This document shows positions 34,059-42,625 of a stretch of DNA of 64,000 bases, piece after piece. The notes under the pieces were generated by a model. It searched no databases, was not told where the DNA came from, and saw nothing but the letters and a program-made list of their open reading frames with translations. The number at the start of each line of letters is the position of its first letter. Position 1 is the first letter of the stretch. The stretch covers positions 1 through 64,000 of the forward strand of contig NZ_JAUSSN010000002.1 in assembly GCF_030812335.1 (NCBI RefSeq), written 5' to 3'. The DNA comes from Pseudarthrobacter oxydans (GTDB taxonomy: Bacteria > Actinomycetota > Actinomycetes > Actinomycetales > Micrococcaceae). The translations under genes were made by a program, and so were the position numbers.

Positions 34059-34697
34059 ATGAGCGACAGCCCCAGGACCATCACCGTCACCGGATCCGGC
34101 AGCGCGGAAGCCGCCCCGGACCTGCTGACCCTATCGATCGGCGTCGAGTGCCGGCGGGAGGAGGTCGGCGCGGCCTACGGCGAGGCGGCCCGGGTCTCCG
34201 CGGCCATTACCGCGGCACTCCGCGGGTACGGTGTCGCGGACCCGGACATCACGACGTCGGGCCTCAATGTCCGCGCCGAGGTGAACTGGCAGGAGGGCCG
34301 GGGCCAGGTGGTTTCGGGCTACCTGGCCTCCAGCGTGCTGAGTGTCCGGCTCAGGGACTTGGGGGCATCGTCTGAGGTCATCGCCGCCGCGGTGGCGGCC
34401 GGCGGCAACGATGTCCGGCTCAACGGGCTGGAGCTCGGCTTCGCGGATCCCGCAACGGTCACCGCCCGGGCCCGCGAGGCTGCCTGGCAGGACGCCCTCA
34501 CCACGGCCGCTCACTTCGCGTCCCTCGCCGGGGCCTCGCTGGGCAAGGTGGTGTCCCTTACCCAGCAGATCGGTTACCCGGCGCCGATCCCGGTGGCGAA
34601 AATGCAGCGGGCCGCCGCGGTGGAGTCGCTCACCGTGGAGGCCGGAGAATCCAGCATCAGCGCTACCGTCAACGTCGTGTGGGAGCTGCTCGGCTGA
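34059..34697 (+). CDS. SIMPL domain (DUF541) protein
   Basis: A 212-residue protein with the SIMPL-domain opening ITVTGSGSAEAAPDLLTLSI and the later SVLSVRLRDLGASSEVI. Family members are often periplasmic or membrane-linked stress proteins. Here no signal peptide is visible, so it looks cytosolic. ATG at 34059 has GAGG 7 bases before it and follows the HExxH gene stop by one base. Biochemical role unknown. Confidence 0.85.
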   Translation: MSDSPRTITVTGSGSAEAAPDLLTLSIGVECRREEVGAAYGEAARVSAAITAALRGYGVADPDITTSGLNVRAEVNWQEGRGQVVSGYLASSVLSVRLRDLGASSEVIAAAVAAGGNDVRLNGLELGFADPATVTARAREAAWQDALTTAAHFASLAGASLGKVVSLTQQIGYPAPIPVAKMQRAAAVESLTVEAGESSISATVNVVWELLG

Positions 34698-34728
34698 GGC
34701 GCCGTCGGGCCGGCCGGGGTCCGGGCGG

Positions 34729-35370
34729 CTAGTGCGTGGCGCCGGCGGCGATCCTGAGGTCCACCGTCGTCGCCAGGGTGGTGCGGACGACGACGGCGAG
34801 CGCCTCCGCGAGCTGTTCCAGCGGCAGCGCAGGGTCCGTGCTGCCTGGGGGCAGCTGGGCCGGCTCGAAGGGAACGTGGACGAAGCCTCCCCGGGTTCCG
34901 GGCCGCAGCCGCAGGGCATGCATCAGCCCGTAGAAGACGTGGTTGCAGACGTAGGTGCCTGCGGTCTGTGAGACCTCGGCGGGGATCCCCGCAGCGAGGA
35001 GGTCTGCGAGCGCCGCCTTTACCGGAAGGGTGCTAAAGTACGCGGCGGGTCCGCCGGTGACCACCGGCTGGTCCACGGGCGCGTTGCCGGCGTTGTCCGG
35101 GATCCGCGCGTCGGCGCAGTTGATCGCGATCCGTTCCAGCGAGACCCGGGCCCGCCCGCCGGCCTGGCCCGCGCTGATCACCAGATCCGGGCGGTACTGC
35201 TCCAGCGCTGCTTCCAGCACGCGGACCGCGTCCCCAAAGACGCAAGGCAGCTCCACGGCCTGCACCTCGAGCCCCCCGGCTCTTAGCCGGGCCGCGGCCT
35301 CCCGCGCTGCCGACCACGACGGGTTGGTGCTTTCGCCGCCGAACGGTTCGAACCCTGTCAGGAGAATCAT
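34729..35370 (-). CDS. pcp: Pyroglutamyl-peptidase I
   Basis: Cysteine peptidase that removes N-terminal pyroglutamate. The catalytic triad region is complete: Glu in LERIAINCADARIPDNAG, Cys in GTYVCNHVFYGLMH, and His in GGFVHVPF. The N-terminus ILLTGFEPFGG is the family signature. 213 residues, cytoplasmic. It stands alone, converging with the SIMPL gene. Confidence 0.95.
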   Translation of the reverse strand: MILLTGFEPFGGESTNPSWSAAREAAARLRAGGLEVQAVELPCVFGDAVRVLEAALEQYRPDLVISAGQAGGRARVSLERIAINCADARIPDNAGNAPVDQPVVTGGPAAYFSTLPVKAALADLLAAGIPAEVSQTAGTYVCNHVFYGLMHALRLRPGTRGGFVHVPFEPAQLPPGSTDPALPLEQLAEALAVVVRTTLATTVDLRIAAGATH

Positions 35371-35504
35371 CGCCCCAGCCTAACAAGGCGGCCGGCGGGC
35401 AAGCCGAGACCGGGCAGCCGGCGGGATGGCGGGATGCGGCGCTGACCGGCGGGGCCACCGGTGGCCGGCAGGGCTCCCGGTGGCAGGCAGGGCTCCCCGG
35501 ATAG

Positions 35505-35574
35505 CCGGCGGGATGCGGCGCTGACCGGCGGGATGCGGCGCTGACCGGCGGGATGCGGCGCTGACCGGCGGGGG
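35505..35574. repeat. 20-base tandem repeat before the radical SAM gene
   Basis: Three exact copies of CCGGCGGGATGCGGCGCTGA (35505-35524, 35525-35544, 35545-35564) plus half a fourth. A diverged copy lies near 35430-35450. They occupy the gap between pcp and the LexA-box promoter at 35589. A simple slipped-strand repeat; no function evident. Confidence 0.85.
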
Positions 35575-35588
35575 TCCTTGACTTAAAC

Positions 35589-35604
35589 TCGAACATACAT
35601 TCGA
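35589..35604 (+). promoter_or_regulatory. LexA (SOS) box before the radical SAM gene
   Basis: TCGAACATACATTCGA is a near-perfect palindrome that matches the actinobacterial LexA consensus TCGAAC-N4-GTTCGA with a single change. It ends 8 bases before the ATG at 35613, so LexA binding would cover the start of transcription. lexA itself is at 56149. Confidence 0.75.
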
Positions 35605-35612
35605 ATAGAGCC

Positions 35613-36788
35613 ATGAGATGGGACGCACAAGCACTAAAACCGGCGCCCGAAGACAGGGCCCCAGGAACCGGGTCCCCGGGTGGCGGGGCACCCGGGGGCA
35701 CCATCGGGCGGAGCCCGTCCCCCGCCACCGATCCCCTGCTGCCCCTGATCGGGCTGGTGCGTTCCGTGACCACCCCCGAGTTTGCCGGCGTCACTTTCCA
35801 TGAGGTCACCGCCAAATCGGTGCTCAACAAAGTGGTCGCCGGTTCGCGGATGCCTTTCGAATGGACCATCAACCCCTACCGCGGCTGCAGCCACGCGTGC
35901 GTCTACTGCTTCGCCCGGAAGAGCCACACCTACCTCGACTTCGACGCCGGGCTGGACTTTGACAGCCAGGTGGTGGTGAAGATCAACGCAGCCGAGGTCC
36001 TGCGCCGTGAACTGGCCAAGCCCTCATGGGCGCGGCAGCATGTGGCCCTCGGCACCAACACGGACCCCTACCAGCGGGCCGAGGGCCGCTACCAGCTCAT
36101 GCCCGGCATCATCGGCGCCCTGGCCGATTCCGGCACTCCCCTGTCGATCCTGACCAAGGGCACGCTGCTGGCCCGGGACATCCCGCTCCTGAAGCACGCC
36201 GCCGCCCAGGTGCCCGTCGGAGTGGGCATCTCGCTGGCGATGACGGACGAGCGCCTCTCCGAAGCCGTGGAGCCCGGCACACCCGGTCCGCGTGCACGCC
36301 TCAAGCTGATCACCAGGCTCCGGGAAGCGGGACTGCCGTGCGGGGTGATGGCCATGCCCATCCTGCCCTGGCTTTCGGACAGCGACGAGGCCCTGGATTC
36401 CCTGTTCGCCTCCCTGGCCGCGGCGGGCGCCACCGGCGTCACGGCGGGGGCCCTTTACCTCAAGCCTGGAACCCGGGAATGGTTCATGCAGTGGATCGCC
36501 CGGGAACATCCGCAGCTCGCCGGCAAGTACCGGCGGCTGTACGGCACCGGCTCCTACGCTTCCCCGGAGTACCGGGCCTGGCTGTCCGGTCGCATCCGCT
36601 ATTTCAAGGCCCGCCATGGTTTCTCCGGATCGCAGGGCTTCAGCCACAGAGACCTCAACGACGGTTCCGGCGGCGGTGATCCCCGGGATGAGGAGGCGCA
36701 GTATCCGGCCGGCAGCATCCCCGAGCCGGCCGCACTCCGCGGCGTCGAGCGGGCCGCCAGCGATGCCGCGCAGCCCACCCTGTTCTAG
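35613..36788 (+). CDS. Rv2578c-type radical SAM protein
   Basis: A 391-residue protein with the radical SAM cluster motif CSHACVYC in NPYRGCSHACVYCFARKSH. The N-terminus MRWDAQ and the block FAGVTFHEVTAKSVLNKV are typical of the actinobacterial Rv2578c family, related to spore photoproduct lyase-like enzymes. After residue about 345 the tail is low complexity. ATG at 35613 lies just behind a LexA box, so it is probably DNA-damage induced. Its reaction is not known; a DNA-repair role is inference. Confidence 0.85.
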   Translation: MRWDAQALKPAPEDRAPGTGSPGGGAPGGTIGRSPSPATDPLLPLIGLVRSVTTPEFAGVTFHEVTAKSVLNKVVAGSRMPFEWTINPYRGCSHACVYCFARKSHTYLDFDAGLDFDSQVVVKINAAEVLRRELAKPSWARQHVALGTNTDPYQRAEGRYQLMPGIIGALADSGTPLSILTKGTLLARDIPLLKHAAAQVPVGVGISLAMTDERLSEAVEPGTPGPRARLKLITRLREAGLPCGVMAMPILPWLSDSDEALDSLFASLAAAGATGVTAGALYLKPGTREWFMQWIAREHPQLAGKYRRLYGTGSYASPEYRAWLSGRIRYFKARHGFSGSQGFSHRDLNDGSGGGDPRDEEAQYPAGSIPEPAALRGVERAASDAAQPTLF

Positions 36789-36845
36789 CGGGTTCCGAAG
36801 GGCTGTCCAGACGGCTGGAGGCTTTCCAGAAGGCTGGAGTGTCGG

Positions 36846-38219
36846 CTAGAGGGCTTTCACGGCGCCCAGGACCCGGGTGAGCGAATCCTTGGCGTCGCCA
36901 AACAGGAGTGTGGTCTTCGGATCAAACAGCAGCTCGTTCTCGATCCCGGCGAAGCCCGGCCGCATGGAGCGCTTGAGGAAGACGACCTGGCCGGCCTGGG
37001 CCACCTCCAGGATCGGCATCCCGTAGATCGGGGCGCCGGGCGTGGACTTGGCGGCAGGATTAACCACGTCGTTGGCGCCCACGATGAGCGCCACGTCGGT
37101 GTTCGGGAACTCCGGATTGGCTTCCTCGAGCTCCTTCAGCGCCTCATAGGGAACGTTGGCTTCCGCGAGGAGGACATTCATGTGGCCCGGCATCCGCCCG
37201 GCCACCGGATGAATGGCAAAGACCACTTCGACGCCGCGGGCCGCCAGGGCCGTGGCCAGCTCGGCAATGGTGTGCTGGCCCTGGGCCACGGCGAGTCCGT
37301 ACCCGGGGACGATCACCACCCGCTGCGCATAACCGAGCTGGACGGCGACGTCCTCGGGTGAGGAGGAGCGCACCGGCCGGTCGCTCTGCAGGGTGGATCC
37401 CGCCGTCGAACCGCCCCGGAAGGCGCCGAACATGATGCCCGTGACGCCGCGGCCCATGGCTGCCGCCATCACCTTGGTCAGGATCGTACCGCTGGCCCCG
37501 ACGAGCGTGCCGGCCACCAGGAGGAGCACATTGCCCAGCACAATGCCGGACGCCGCGACGGCGAGGCCGGTGAAGGCGTTGAGCAGGGAGATCACGATCG
37601 GCACGTCGGCCCCGCCGACGGGCAGTACCAGCAGGAGCCCTGCCACGAGGCCCAGTACCAGCAGCGCCACAGCCCAGCCGATCGACCCCGTGGCCACAAC
37701 AAAGCCTCCGGCGGCGACGGCCCCGAGCACCACGGCGCCCATCAGCACCGGCATGCCGGGGAACAGCAGGGGGCGGGTGCTGATCAGCTCCTGCAGCTTG
37801 CCGACCGTCACTGCCGAACCGGCAAAGGACACCGCGCCCACCAGCATGGTGAACACCACGGCCAGCCGCACCCAGGGGTCCTCGCTGTGGCCGAGTTCCA
37901 GCACCGCCACAAGTGCTGCGGCGCCGCCGCCGACCCCGTTGAACAGGGCGACCAGTTGCGGCATCTGGGTCATCTGCACGCGCCGGGCCACCGGGACGGC
38001 AACGGCCGACCCGACGGCGATCGCGGCGATGATCAGCGGGATGTTCTCCAGTTTCGCGGAGAGGAACACCGTGATCACGGCCACGAGGGCTCCGGCCGCT
38101 CCGATGGCGTTGCCCCGCCGGGCGGTCCGGGGAGAGCTGAGGCCCTTCAGCGCGAGGATGAAGCAGACCGCGGCCGCCAGGTAGAGCACGGCGGTCCACC
38201 CCGGGCCGAGGACGCTCAT
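36846..38219 (-). CDS. pntB: NAD(P) transhydrogenase subunit beta
   Basis: Membrane subunit with the NADP-binding domain, 457 residues. About 8-9 hydrophobic helices fill residues 1-260. The C-terminal dIII domain has VVIVPGYGLAVAQGQHTI and DVALIVGANDVVNPAA. ATG at 38219 overlaps the pntA2 stop (ATGA). With pntA1 and pntA2 it forms a proton-translocating transhydrogenase that makes NADPH from NADH. Confidence 0.95.
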   Translation of the reverse strand: MSVLGPGWTAVLYLAAAVCFILALKGLSSPRTARRGNAIGAAGALVAVITVFLSAKLENIPLIIAAIAVGSAVAVPVARRVQMTQMPQLVALFNGVGGGAAALVAVLELGHSEDPWVRLAVVFTMLVGAVSFAGSAVTVGKLQELISTRPLLFPGMPVLMGAVVLGAVAAGGFVVATGSIGWAVALLVLGLVAGLLLVLPVGGADVPIVISLLNAFTGLAVAASGIVLGNVLLLVAGTLVGASGTILTKVMAAAMGRGVTGIMFGAFRGGSTAGSTLQSDRPVRSSSPEDVAVQLGYAQRVVIVPGYGLAVAQGQHTIAELATALAARGVEVVFAIHPVAGRMPGHMNVLLAEANVPYEALKELEEANPEFPNTDVALIVGANDVVNPAAKSTPGAPIYGMPILEVAQAGQVVFLKRSMRPGFAGIENELLFDPKTTLLFGDAKDSLTRVLGAVKAL

Positions 38220-38536
38220 GTGCCGTCCTCCCCCGCGCCGGCACGGGGCCGGGCCGGCTTCCGGCTGCCGAACATCTCCAGCATCCGGTCCGTGACGACG
38301 AATCCGCCGACCAGGTTGACGGTTGCCAGCACGACAGCGATGAGGGCGACCGTCAGCAGCCACGGGTCACTGGCCTGCCCGGCCACGATGATGGCGCCCA
38401 CCAGGATGATGCCGTGGATGGCGTTGGCACCGGACATCAACGGGGTGTGCAGCTTGCTGGTCACCTTGGAGACGACTTCGAATCCTACGAAAACGGCGAG
38501 CACCACCACGGTCAGCAGCGTGATCGGATCCATCAT
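38216..38536 (-). CDS. pntA2: NAD(P) transhydrogenase alpha subunit, membrane part
   Basis: A 106-residue membrane protein corresponding to the C-terminal spans of E. coli PntA. It has three hydrophobic helices and the conserved SGANAIHGIILVGA motif. It overlaps pntA1 and pntB at ATGA junctions on both sides, giving the split three-gene arrangement common in actinobacteria. Confidence 0.92.
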   Translation of the reverse strand: MMDPITLLTVVVLAVFVGFEVVSKVTSKLHTPLMSGANAIHGIILVGAIIVAGQASDPWLLTVALIAVVLATVNLVGGFVVTDRMLEMFGSRKPARPRAGAGEDGT

Positions 38537-39690
38537 TTGAGGGCCTCCAGTGCTTCGGCGGTGGCGGCGTGCCGCACGGAGCCGCCGTGGGTCAGGCAGG
38601 CGCCGGCAACGACCTCGTCGTCAAAGTCCGGGACCACTTTGCCGTCGGCGGTCATCAGGGCCAGCAGGTTCGCGACATTCTTGGCGAACAGCCGGGAAGC
38701 ATCCGAGGGCATCGCCGAGGCCGCGTCCTGCAGGCCCACCAGGGTCACCGACCCGCCGTCCACCGGGATCTGGAGGTCCCGGCCCGCGATGACCCCTTCA
38801 ACGTTTCCGCCGGACTCTGCCGCCAGGTCGACGACGACCGACCCGGCCCGCATCCCGGCCACCATATCCGTCGTCACGAGCAGGGGGGCCGCCCGGCCGG
38901 GGATGGCCGCCGTGGTGATGAGGACATCCGCCGCCGCGACGTGGGGGGCCAGTAGGGCGCGCTGGCGTTTGGCCCGGTCCTCGCCAAGCTCCCGGGCGTA
39001 GCCGCCGCTCCCCTCAGCGGACGTGTCCGCGGTCCGAGCGTCAAGATCCAGATGGATGAACGTGCCGCCCATCGAGGCGACCTCGTCAGCGGAAGCCGCC
39101 CGGATGTCGTTGGCGGAGACCCGCGCCCCCAGGCGTTTCGCGGTGCCGATCGCCTGCAGTCCGGCGACGCCGGCCCCCAGGATAAGCACCCGAGCGGGCG
39201 GGATCGTTCCGGCGGCCGTCATGTAAAGCGGGAAGAACCGCGGGTAGCGCAGGGCCGCCTCGAGGACGGCGCGGTAGCCGGAGACCAGCGATTGGGAACT
39301 GAGCGCGTCCATCGACTGGGCCCGGGAGATGCGCGGCACCAGTTCCAGCGCGAAGGAGGTGACACCGGCGGCGGCGAGGGCTCCCACGCCGGGCAGTTCC
39401 GAGCCTGGTGAGGCGAACCCGATGGTGATGGTGCCGGGCCGGAGCCGCCCGGCGGCCTCCGGCTCGAGCGGCCGCACGTGCAGCAGGACATCCAGTGATT
39501 CGGCGATCAGCTCCGGAACGATCAACGCTCCGGCCGCGGCGAAGGCGGCGTCGCCGTACCCGGCTTCGTCGCCCGCCCCGCTTTCCACTGCCACGTCCAG
39601 GCCGAGGGCCCTGAGTTGCTGCACCGTCTCAGGTGTGGCGGCAACCCGGCGCTCCCCTGCACGTTGCTCCCGTCTGACACCGACCTGCAC
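38533..39690 (-). CDS. pntA1: NAD(P) transhydrogenase alpha subunit, NAD-binding part
   Basis: Soluble dI domain, 385 residues. REQRAGERRVAATPETV is the family N-terminus and VLILGAGVAGLQAIGTAKRL the NAD-binding loop, with the mobile-loop and RQR-type regions conserved. The start is GTG at 39690 with AGGAG 7 bases before it. It lies 86 bases after mutT on the same strand. Confidence 0.94.
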   Translation of the reverse strand: MQVGVRREQRAGERRVAATPETVQQLRALGLDVAVESGAGDEAGYGDAAFAAAGALIVPELIAESLDVLLHVRPLEPEAAGRLRPGTITIGFASPGSELPGVGALAAAGVTSFALELVPRISRAQSMDALSSQSLVSGYRAVLEAALRYPRFFPLYMTAAGTIPPARVLILGAGVAGLQAIGTAKRLGARVSANDIRAASADEVASMGGTFIHLDLDARTADTSAEGSGGYARELGEDRAKRQRALLAPHVAAADVLITTAAIPGRAAPLLVTTDMVAGMRAGSVVVDLAAESGGNVEGVIAGRDLQIPVDGGSVTLVGLQDAASAMPSDASRLFAKNVANLLALMTADGKVVPDFDDEVVAGACLTHGGSVRHAATAEALEALK

Positions 39691-39776
39691 GGGTTGCTCC
39701 TCTCGATTCGCTTCAGCGTAGTCACATGGTTCGCGCTTTGGCGAGAGGTGGGGCCCCGGCGGGCCGAAAGCTCAGC

Positions 39777-40250
39777 TCAGTTGGCGGAAACGGCCGGCGA
39801 ATCCGCTACCGGCAGCCTGTCCAACAGTGCCTCAACGATCGGCAGGTCAGCAGGGATCCATGGCAGGCCCAGCACCTCGTCGCGGTCCCGAAGGTTGATC
39901 CAGCGCAGCTCATCGTGGTCCTGGAGGGGGTGGGGAACGCCGTCGAGCAGTTCCGCGAACCACACCCGCATCGCCGCGCGCTCGTTGAGCGGCCAGCCGT
40001 CCTCGGATCCGCTTTCCAGTTCGGCACCGAGCCGGACGGTCACGCCCAGTTCTTCCAGGAGCTCCCGGTGCAGGGCCTGCTCGCCCGTCTCGCCGGACTC
40101 GACCTTGCCGCCGGGAAACTCCCACATGCCCGCGAAGTGCGGGGGCGCCGTCCGCCGCGCCACGAGCAGCAGGCCGGGTCGGGCCAGGGAATCCAGTACG
40201 GCGCCGCCAACGACGCTGATAAGTCCAGTCACGTCCTCAAGTCTAGACAT
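39777..40250 (-). CDS. mutT: NUDIX hydrolase, MutT-type 8-oxo-dGTP diphosphatase
   Basis: 157-residue Nudix protein. The Nudix box is complete: G48-x5-E54-x7-R62-E63-x2-E66-E67-x-G69. The block WEFPGGKVESGE and the C-terminal LRWINLRDRDEV resemble MutT and CTP-type members. It probably cleans oxidised nucleotides. It is upstream of the transhydrogenase operon. Confidence 0.85.
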   Translation of the reverse strand: MSRLEDVTGLISVVGGAVLDSLARPGLLLVARRTAPPHFAGMWEFPGGKVESGETGEQALHRELLEELGVTVRLGAELESGSEDGWPLNERAAMRVWFAELLDGVPHPLQDHDELRWINLRDRDEVLGLPWIPADLPIVEALLDRLPVADSPAVSAN

Positions 40251-40371
40251 CTCGCGGGGCCACGGCGTCAGATCCGGGATAGCTGCCGGTTCCCCTAGCG
40301 AGATGCTCTACGGGGCGAATCCGATGACCGGAGATGAAATCAGCGATGGGGATCGGTCCTGCGTGCCCGGA

Positions 40372-40605
40372 TCATAGTCGAGGCCAGATTTTAAGGAGGT
40401 TCCATTCCTGCTGGAAATCAACCGCGCGGCCCTCAAACCACACGTCCTGCCCGCTCATCGTGTGCCCCTGGCCGGGGTTATTCCAGTTGGGCCTGACCTT
40501 GATGTGAATAAACTGCCCATCCGGACCCACGCCAAAGTGACTCGCAGGAAAGTTCCGCTGCTCAGCGTCGCAGCGTTGTTCGTCGTCGGCGTCCGAATTT
40601 GTCAC
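40372..40605 (-). CDS. Small hypothetical protein, 77 residues
   Basis: GTG at 40605 has a strong GGGAGG site 5-6 bases upstream. The frame is open further to 40821 but that part has no start as good. The product is hydrophilic, ending QEWNLLKIWPRL, with HFGVGPDGQFIHIKVRPNWN and PGQGHTMSGQDVWFEGRAVD. No known domain recognised. The good ribosome site and protein-like composition support a real gene. Confidence 0.6.
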   Translation of the reverse strand: MTNSDADDEQRCDAEQRNFPASHFGVGPDGQFIHIKVRPNWNNPGQGHTMSGQDVWFEGRAVDFQQEWNLLKIWPRL

Positions 40606-40742
40606 TGGGGCCTCCCGGAAGCATAAGACTGCTTGGGGGGAAGAGCATACGCGCGGCGCGAATGCGTGTAAATGGCAGCTTTTTTCTTCCGCCGTCCCGC
40701 ACACGAAGCCGGCGTTCGCTGGAGGAATCACCGCGGCGCCGG

Positions 40743-41276
40743 TCAGGGCAGGATCGGCCTCCACCACGGCGAAGTTTCGCGGGCACTCGGGCGGCCTGAG
40801 CCGTCGCCCGATTTGGGCCATTGCAGGTCCGGCGAAGCTGGGACCCTGGCTTCATGTCTGCCGAGGAGTTCGGCGCGTTTCTTGACGGCGCTGACGTAAT
40901 CGGCGAAAGCCCGTTCCAGATCGGGGACGGTGCTCCACATCGGACCCAACAGTGGGCCGGTGAATTCCTCCCGGACGCGCAAGTGTGTCATGCCACCATG
41001 GGGAGTCAAGGTGAACGTGCACACGCTCTTCAACAGGCCCCAGGGCAGGCCCCCGGTCCAGATCATCACCTCGCCCGGTATCTGCTGGACGCGTAGCCTG
41101 AAGGTGCGGTTCCCGCCGGTGCGGGTCCGGACTCTTATCGGGCCGCCGCTGCGCAACTGGCCGTCGATGCGGGTAATGCCGGAGTCCCAGACGGGGTAGT
41201 TTCCGCCGTCCGTGATGATGTCCCATACCGTGGAGTTCCGGGCGTTGATCACGGTCTCGGCCTCGAAGGATTTCAT
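40743..41276 (-). CDS. SRPBCC-fold (START-like) protein
   Basis: 177 residues from ATG at 41276. MKSFEAETVINARNSTVWD followed by IITDGGNYPVWDSGITRIDG is the opening of polyketide-cyclase/START-like ligand-binding proteins. The later HLRVREEFTGPLLGP and the amphipathic terminal helix are also typical. A weak GAGA site precedes the ATG; the frame is open to 41378. Ligand unknown. Confidence 0.75.
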   Translation of the reverse strand: MKSFEAETVINARNSTVWDIITDGGNYPVWDSGITRIDGQLRSGGPIRVRTRTGGNRTFRLRVQQIPGEVMIWTGGLPWGLLKSVCTFTLTPHGGMTHLRVREEFTGPLLGPMWSTVPDLERAFADYVSAVKKRAELLGRHEARVPASPDLQWPKSGDGSGRPSARETSPWWRPILP

Positions 41277-41414
41277 GGCGTTCTCAGGCCGGTATCCCGT
41301 GAGTCTTCCCCGAAACACATTCTTGACTTCGCTGCTTCCAGCGGGGGCGGCACGCTGATACCGCGAAATGCGGAGCATGCGGCCAGCGGCGCCTCACCCG
41401 GAAAATTCCGGGCC

Positions 41415-41861
41415 TTAGCATTTGGCCGCAGTCTGGAGGTCGCTGACAGCGGCCTGGACGTTAGCTGCCTCGTCCCGCAGGGAGGCGACCGCCTGGGTCA
41501 GGGTGGCATCGTCAGGAACAGCTTTGACGGCTCGCTCGAAGTTTTCTTCAGCCGTCTTAACGGCGTCCACCTCGTCCCTCGCCACGTCCTGGCTTGCCTT
41601 GATCAGATCGTCGAAGGTCTTCGCGACCTGATCCCGTGCCGAGTCGAGCTGTCCCACCGTGACACCGGGCTGAAGTGTCTGCTTGAAATTTGTCAGGGCT
41701 GCGGCATAGGCACTGGCAGCAGCACACGCCTGCGAAACGTTTTCCTCCGCTCGGGCGCTGCTGACGCTCGCCCCGGGGCTGGAAGTGCTGCAGCCCGCCA
41801 GCATTGCGACGGCGAACCCGACTGCGATCGATCCTGCAAGGATTGGGCGTGGTCCCGACAT
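41415..41861 (-). CDS. Predicted lipoprotein
   Basis: 148 residues with a signal peptide and lipobox MLAGC (lipid-modified cysteine about residue 24). The mature part is Ala/Val/Asp-rich and helical, probably coiled coil (for example ARDQVAKTFDDLIKASQDVA). ATG at 41861 has AAGGAG 6 bases before it. Anchored outside the membrane. Function unknown. Confidence 0.78.
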   Translation of the reverse strand: MSGPRPILAGSIAVGFAVAMLAGCSTSSPGASVSSARAEENVSQACAAASAYAAALTNFKQTLQPGVTVGQLDSARDQVAKTFDDLIKASQDVARDEVDAVKTAEENFERAVKAVPDDATLTQAVASLRDEAANVQAAVSDLQTAAKC

Positions 41862-42110
41862 GGGAGGCTCCTTTCCGGGATGGGGTGCGGCAGACAGCCC
41901 TGCCGCTGGCAAGTACGACCATTGTCGGGCCGCACCGGGGGCGCGGACCTCATCCGGGGCAGGTGATCTGTGGTCGCAAAACGGGGCACGGGGTGCCTTG
42001 CGCGGCGGCCCACCCTCCCAGCAGAAATCTGGCGCCGTTCATCCCCGGACGCGGTACTCTGGGGGTGGTCAGGCAGCCGGCCGTTCGTGATTTGTAGAGA
42101 GATCGTGTCT

Positions 42111-42362
42111 ATGAACAGCAAATTGGGTGTCACCGTCTCCATGGACATGAGCGAACTGGCCGCCGCTGAGGCGCCGTCCTCAAGTATTTTCGGAACATTC
42201 CGCCGCTGGCCCCTCGTATCTTCCTTCGAGTTGTGCCTGCTCCAGGCGGCGCTCACCCAGTGCGTGGAACTCGCCGGTCCGGAGTCCGCCCATGAGCTGC
42301 TCACGGACGTCGCTGTTGAACTGGAACGCCGCACCGCGGAGACCCCGCCCCTCCCCGGCTAG
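42111..42362 (+). CDS. Small hypothetical protein, 83 residues
   Basis: From ATG at 42111 (AGAGAG upstream). A mildly hydrophobic central helix, LVSSFELCLLQAALTQCVEL, is followed by a charged helix, ESAHELLTDVAVELERR. No domain recognised. It stands alone and no clear promoter was seen. Intergenic regions 41862-42110 and 42363-42625 show nothing else. Confidence 0.55.
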   Translation: MNSKLGVTVSMDMSELAAAEAPSSSIFGTFRRWPLVSSFELCLLQAALTQCVELAGPESAHELLTDVAVELERRTAETPPLPG

Positions 42363-42625
42363 AACGCAGGCCATCCGCTGATGAGCGTCCGCTGATGCAA
42401 TGCGGGGGCGCTTCCTCAACGGCGGGAATCCGACCGGGCCCAGCTGGAACCACCGGCGCAAATGCACGGGCGCTGCCGGGTTAGGGGAGAATGGATGGGG
42501 GCCGCCTTCCTGAATACCCGGAAAACCGAGCGTGCCCGCACCGTTTCACACCTCAGACCACACATCAGATTTAATTTGCCGCATTCTCCTGGCTTCAGCC
42601 GGGAACGTCACCGAAAAGCAGACGA

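Noticed and set aside
40251..40371. Possible tRNA gene in the gap before mutT
   Set aside because: No cloverleaf or conserved TTCRA-type arm; some inverted repeats only.
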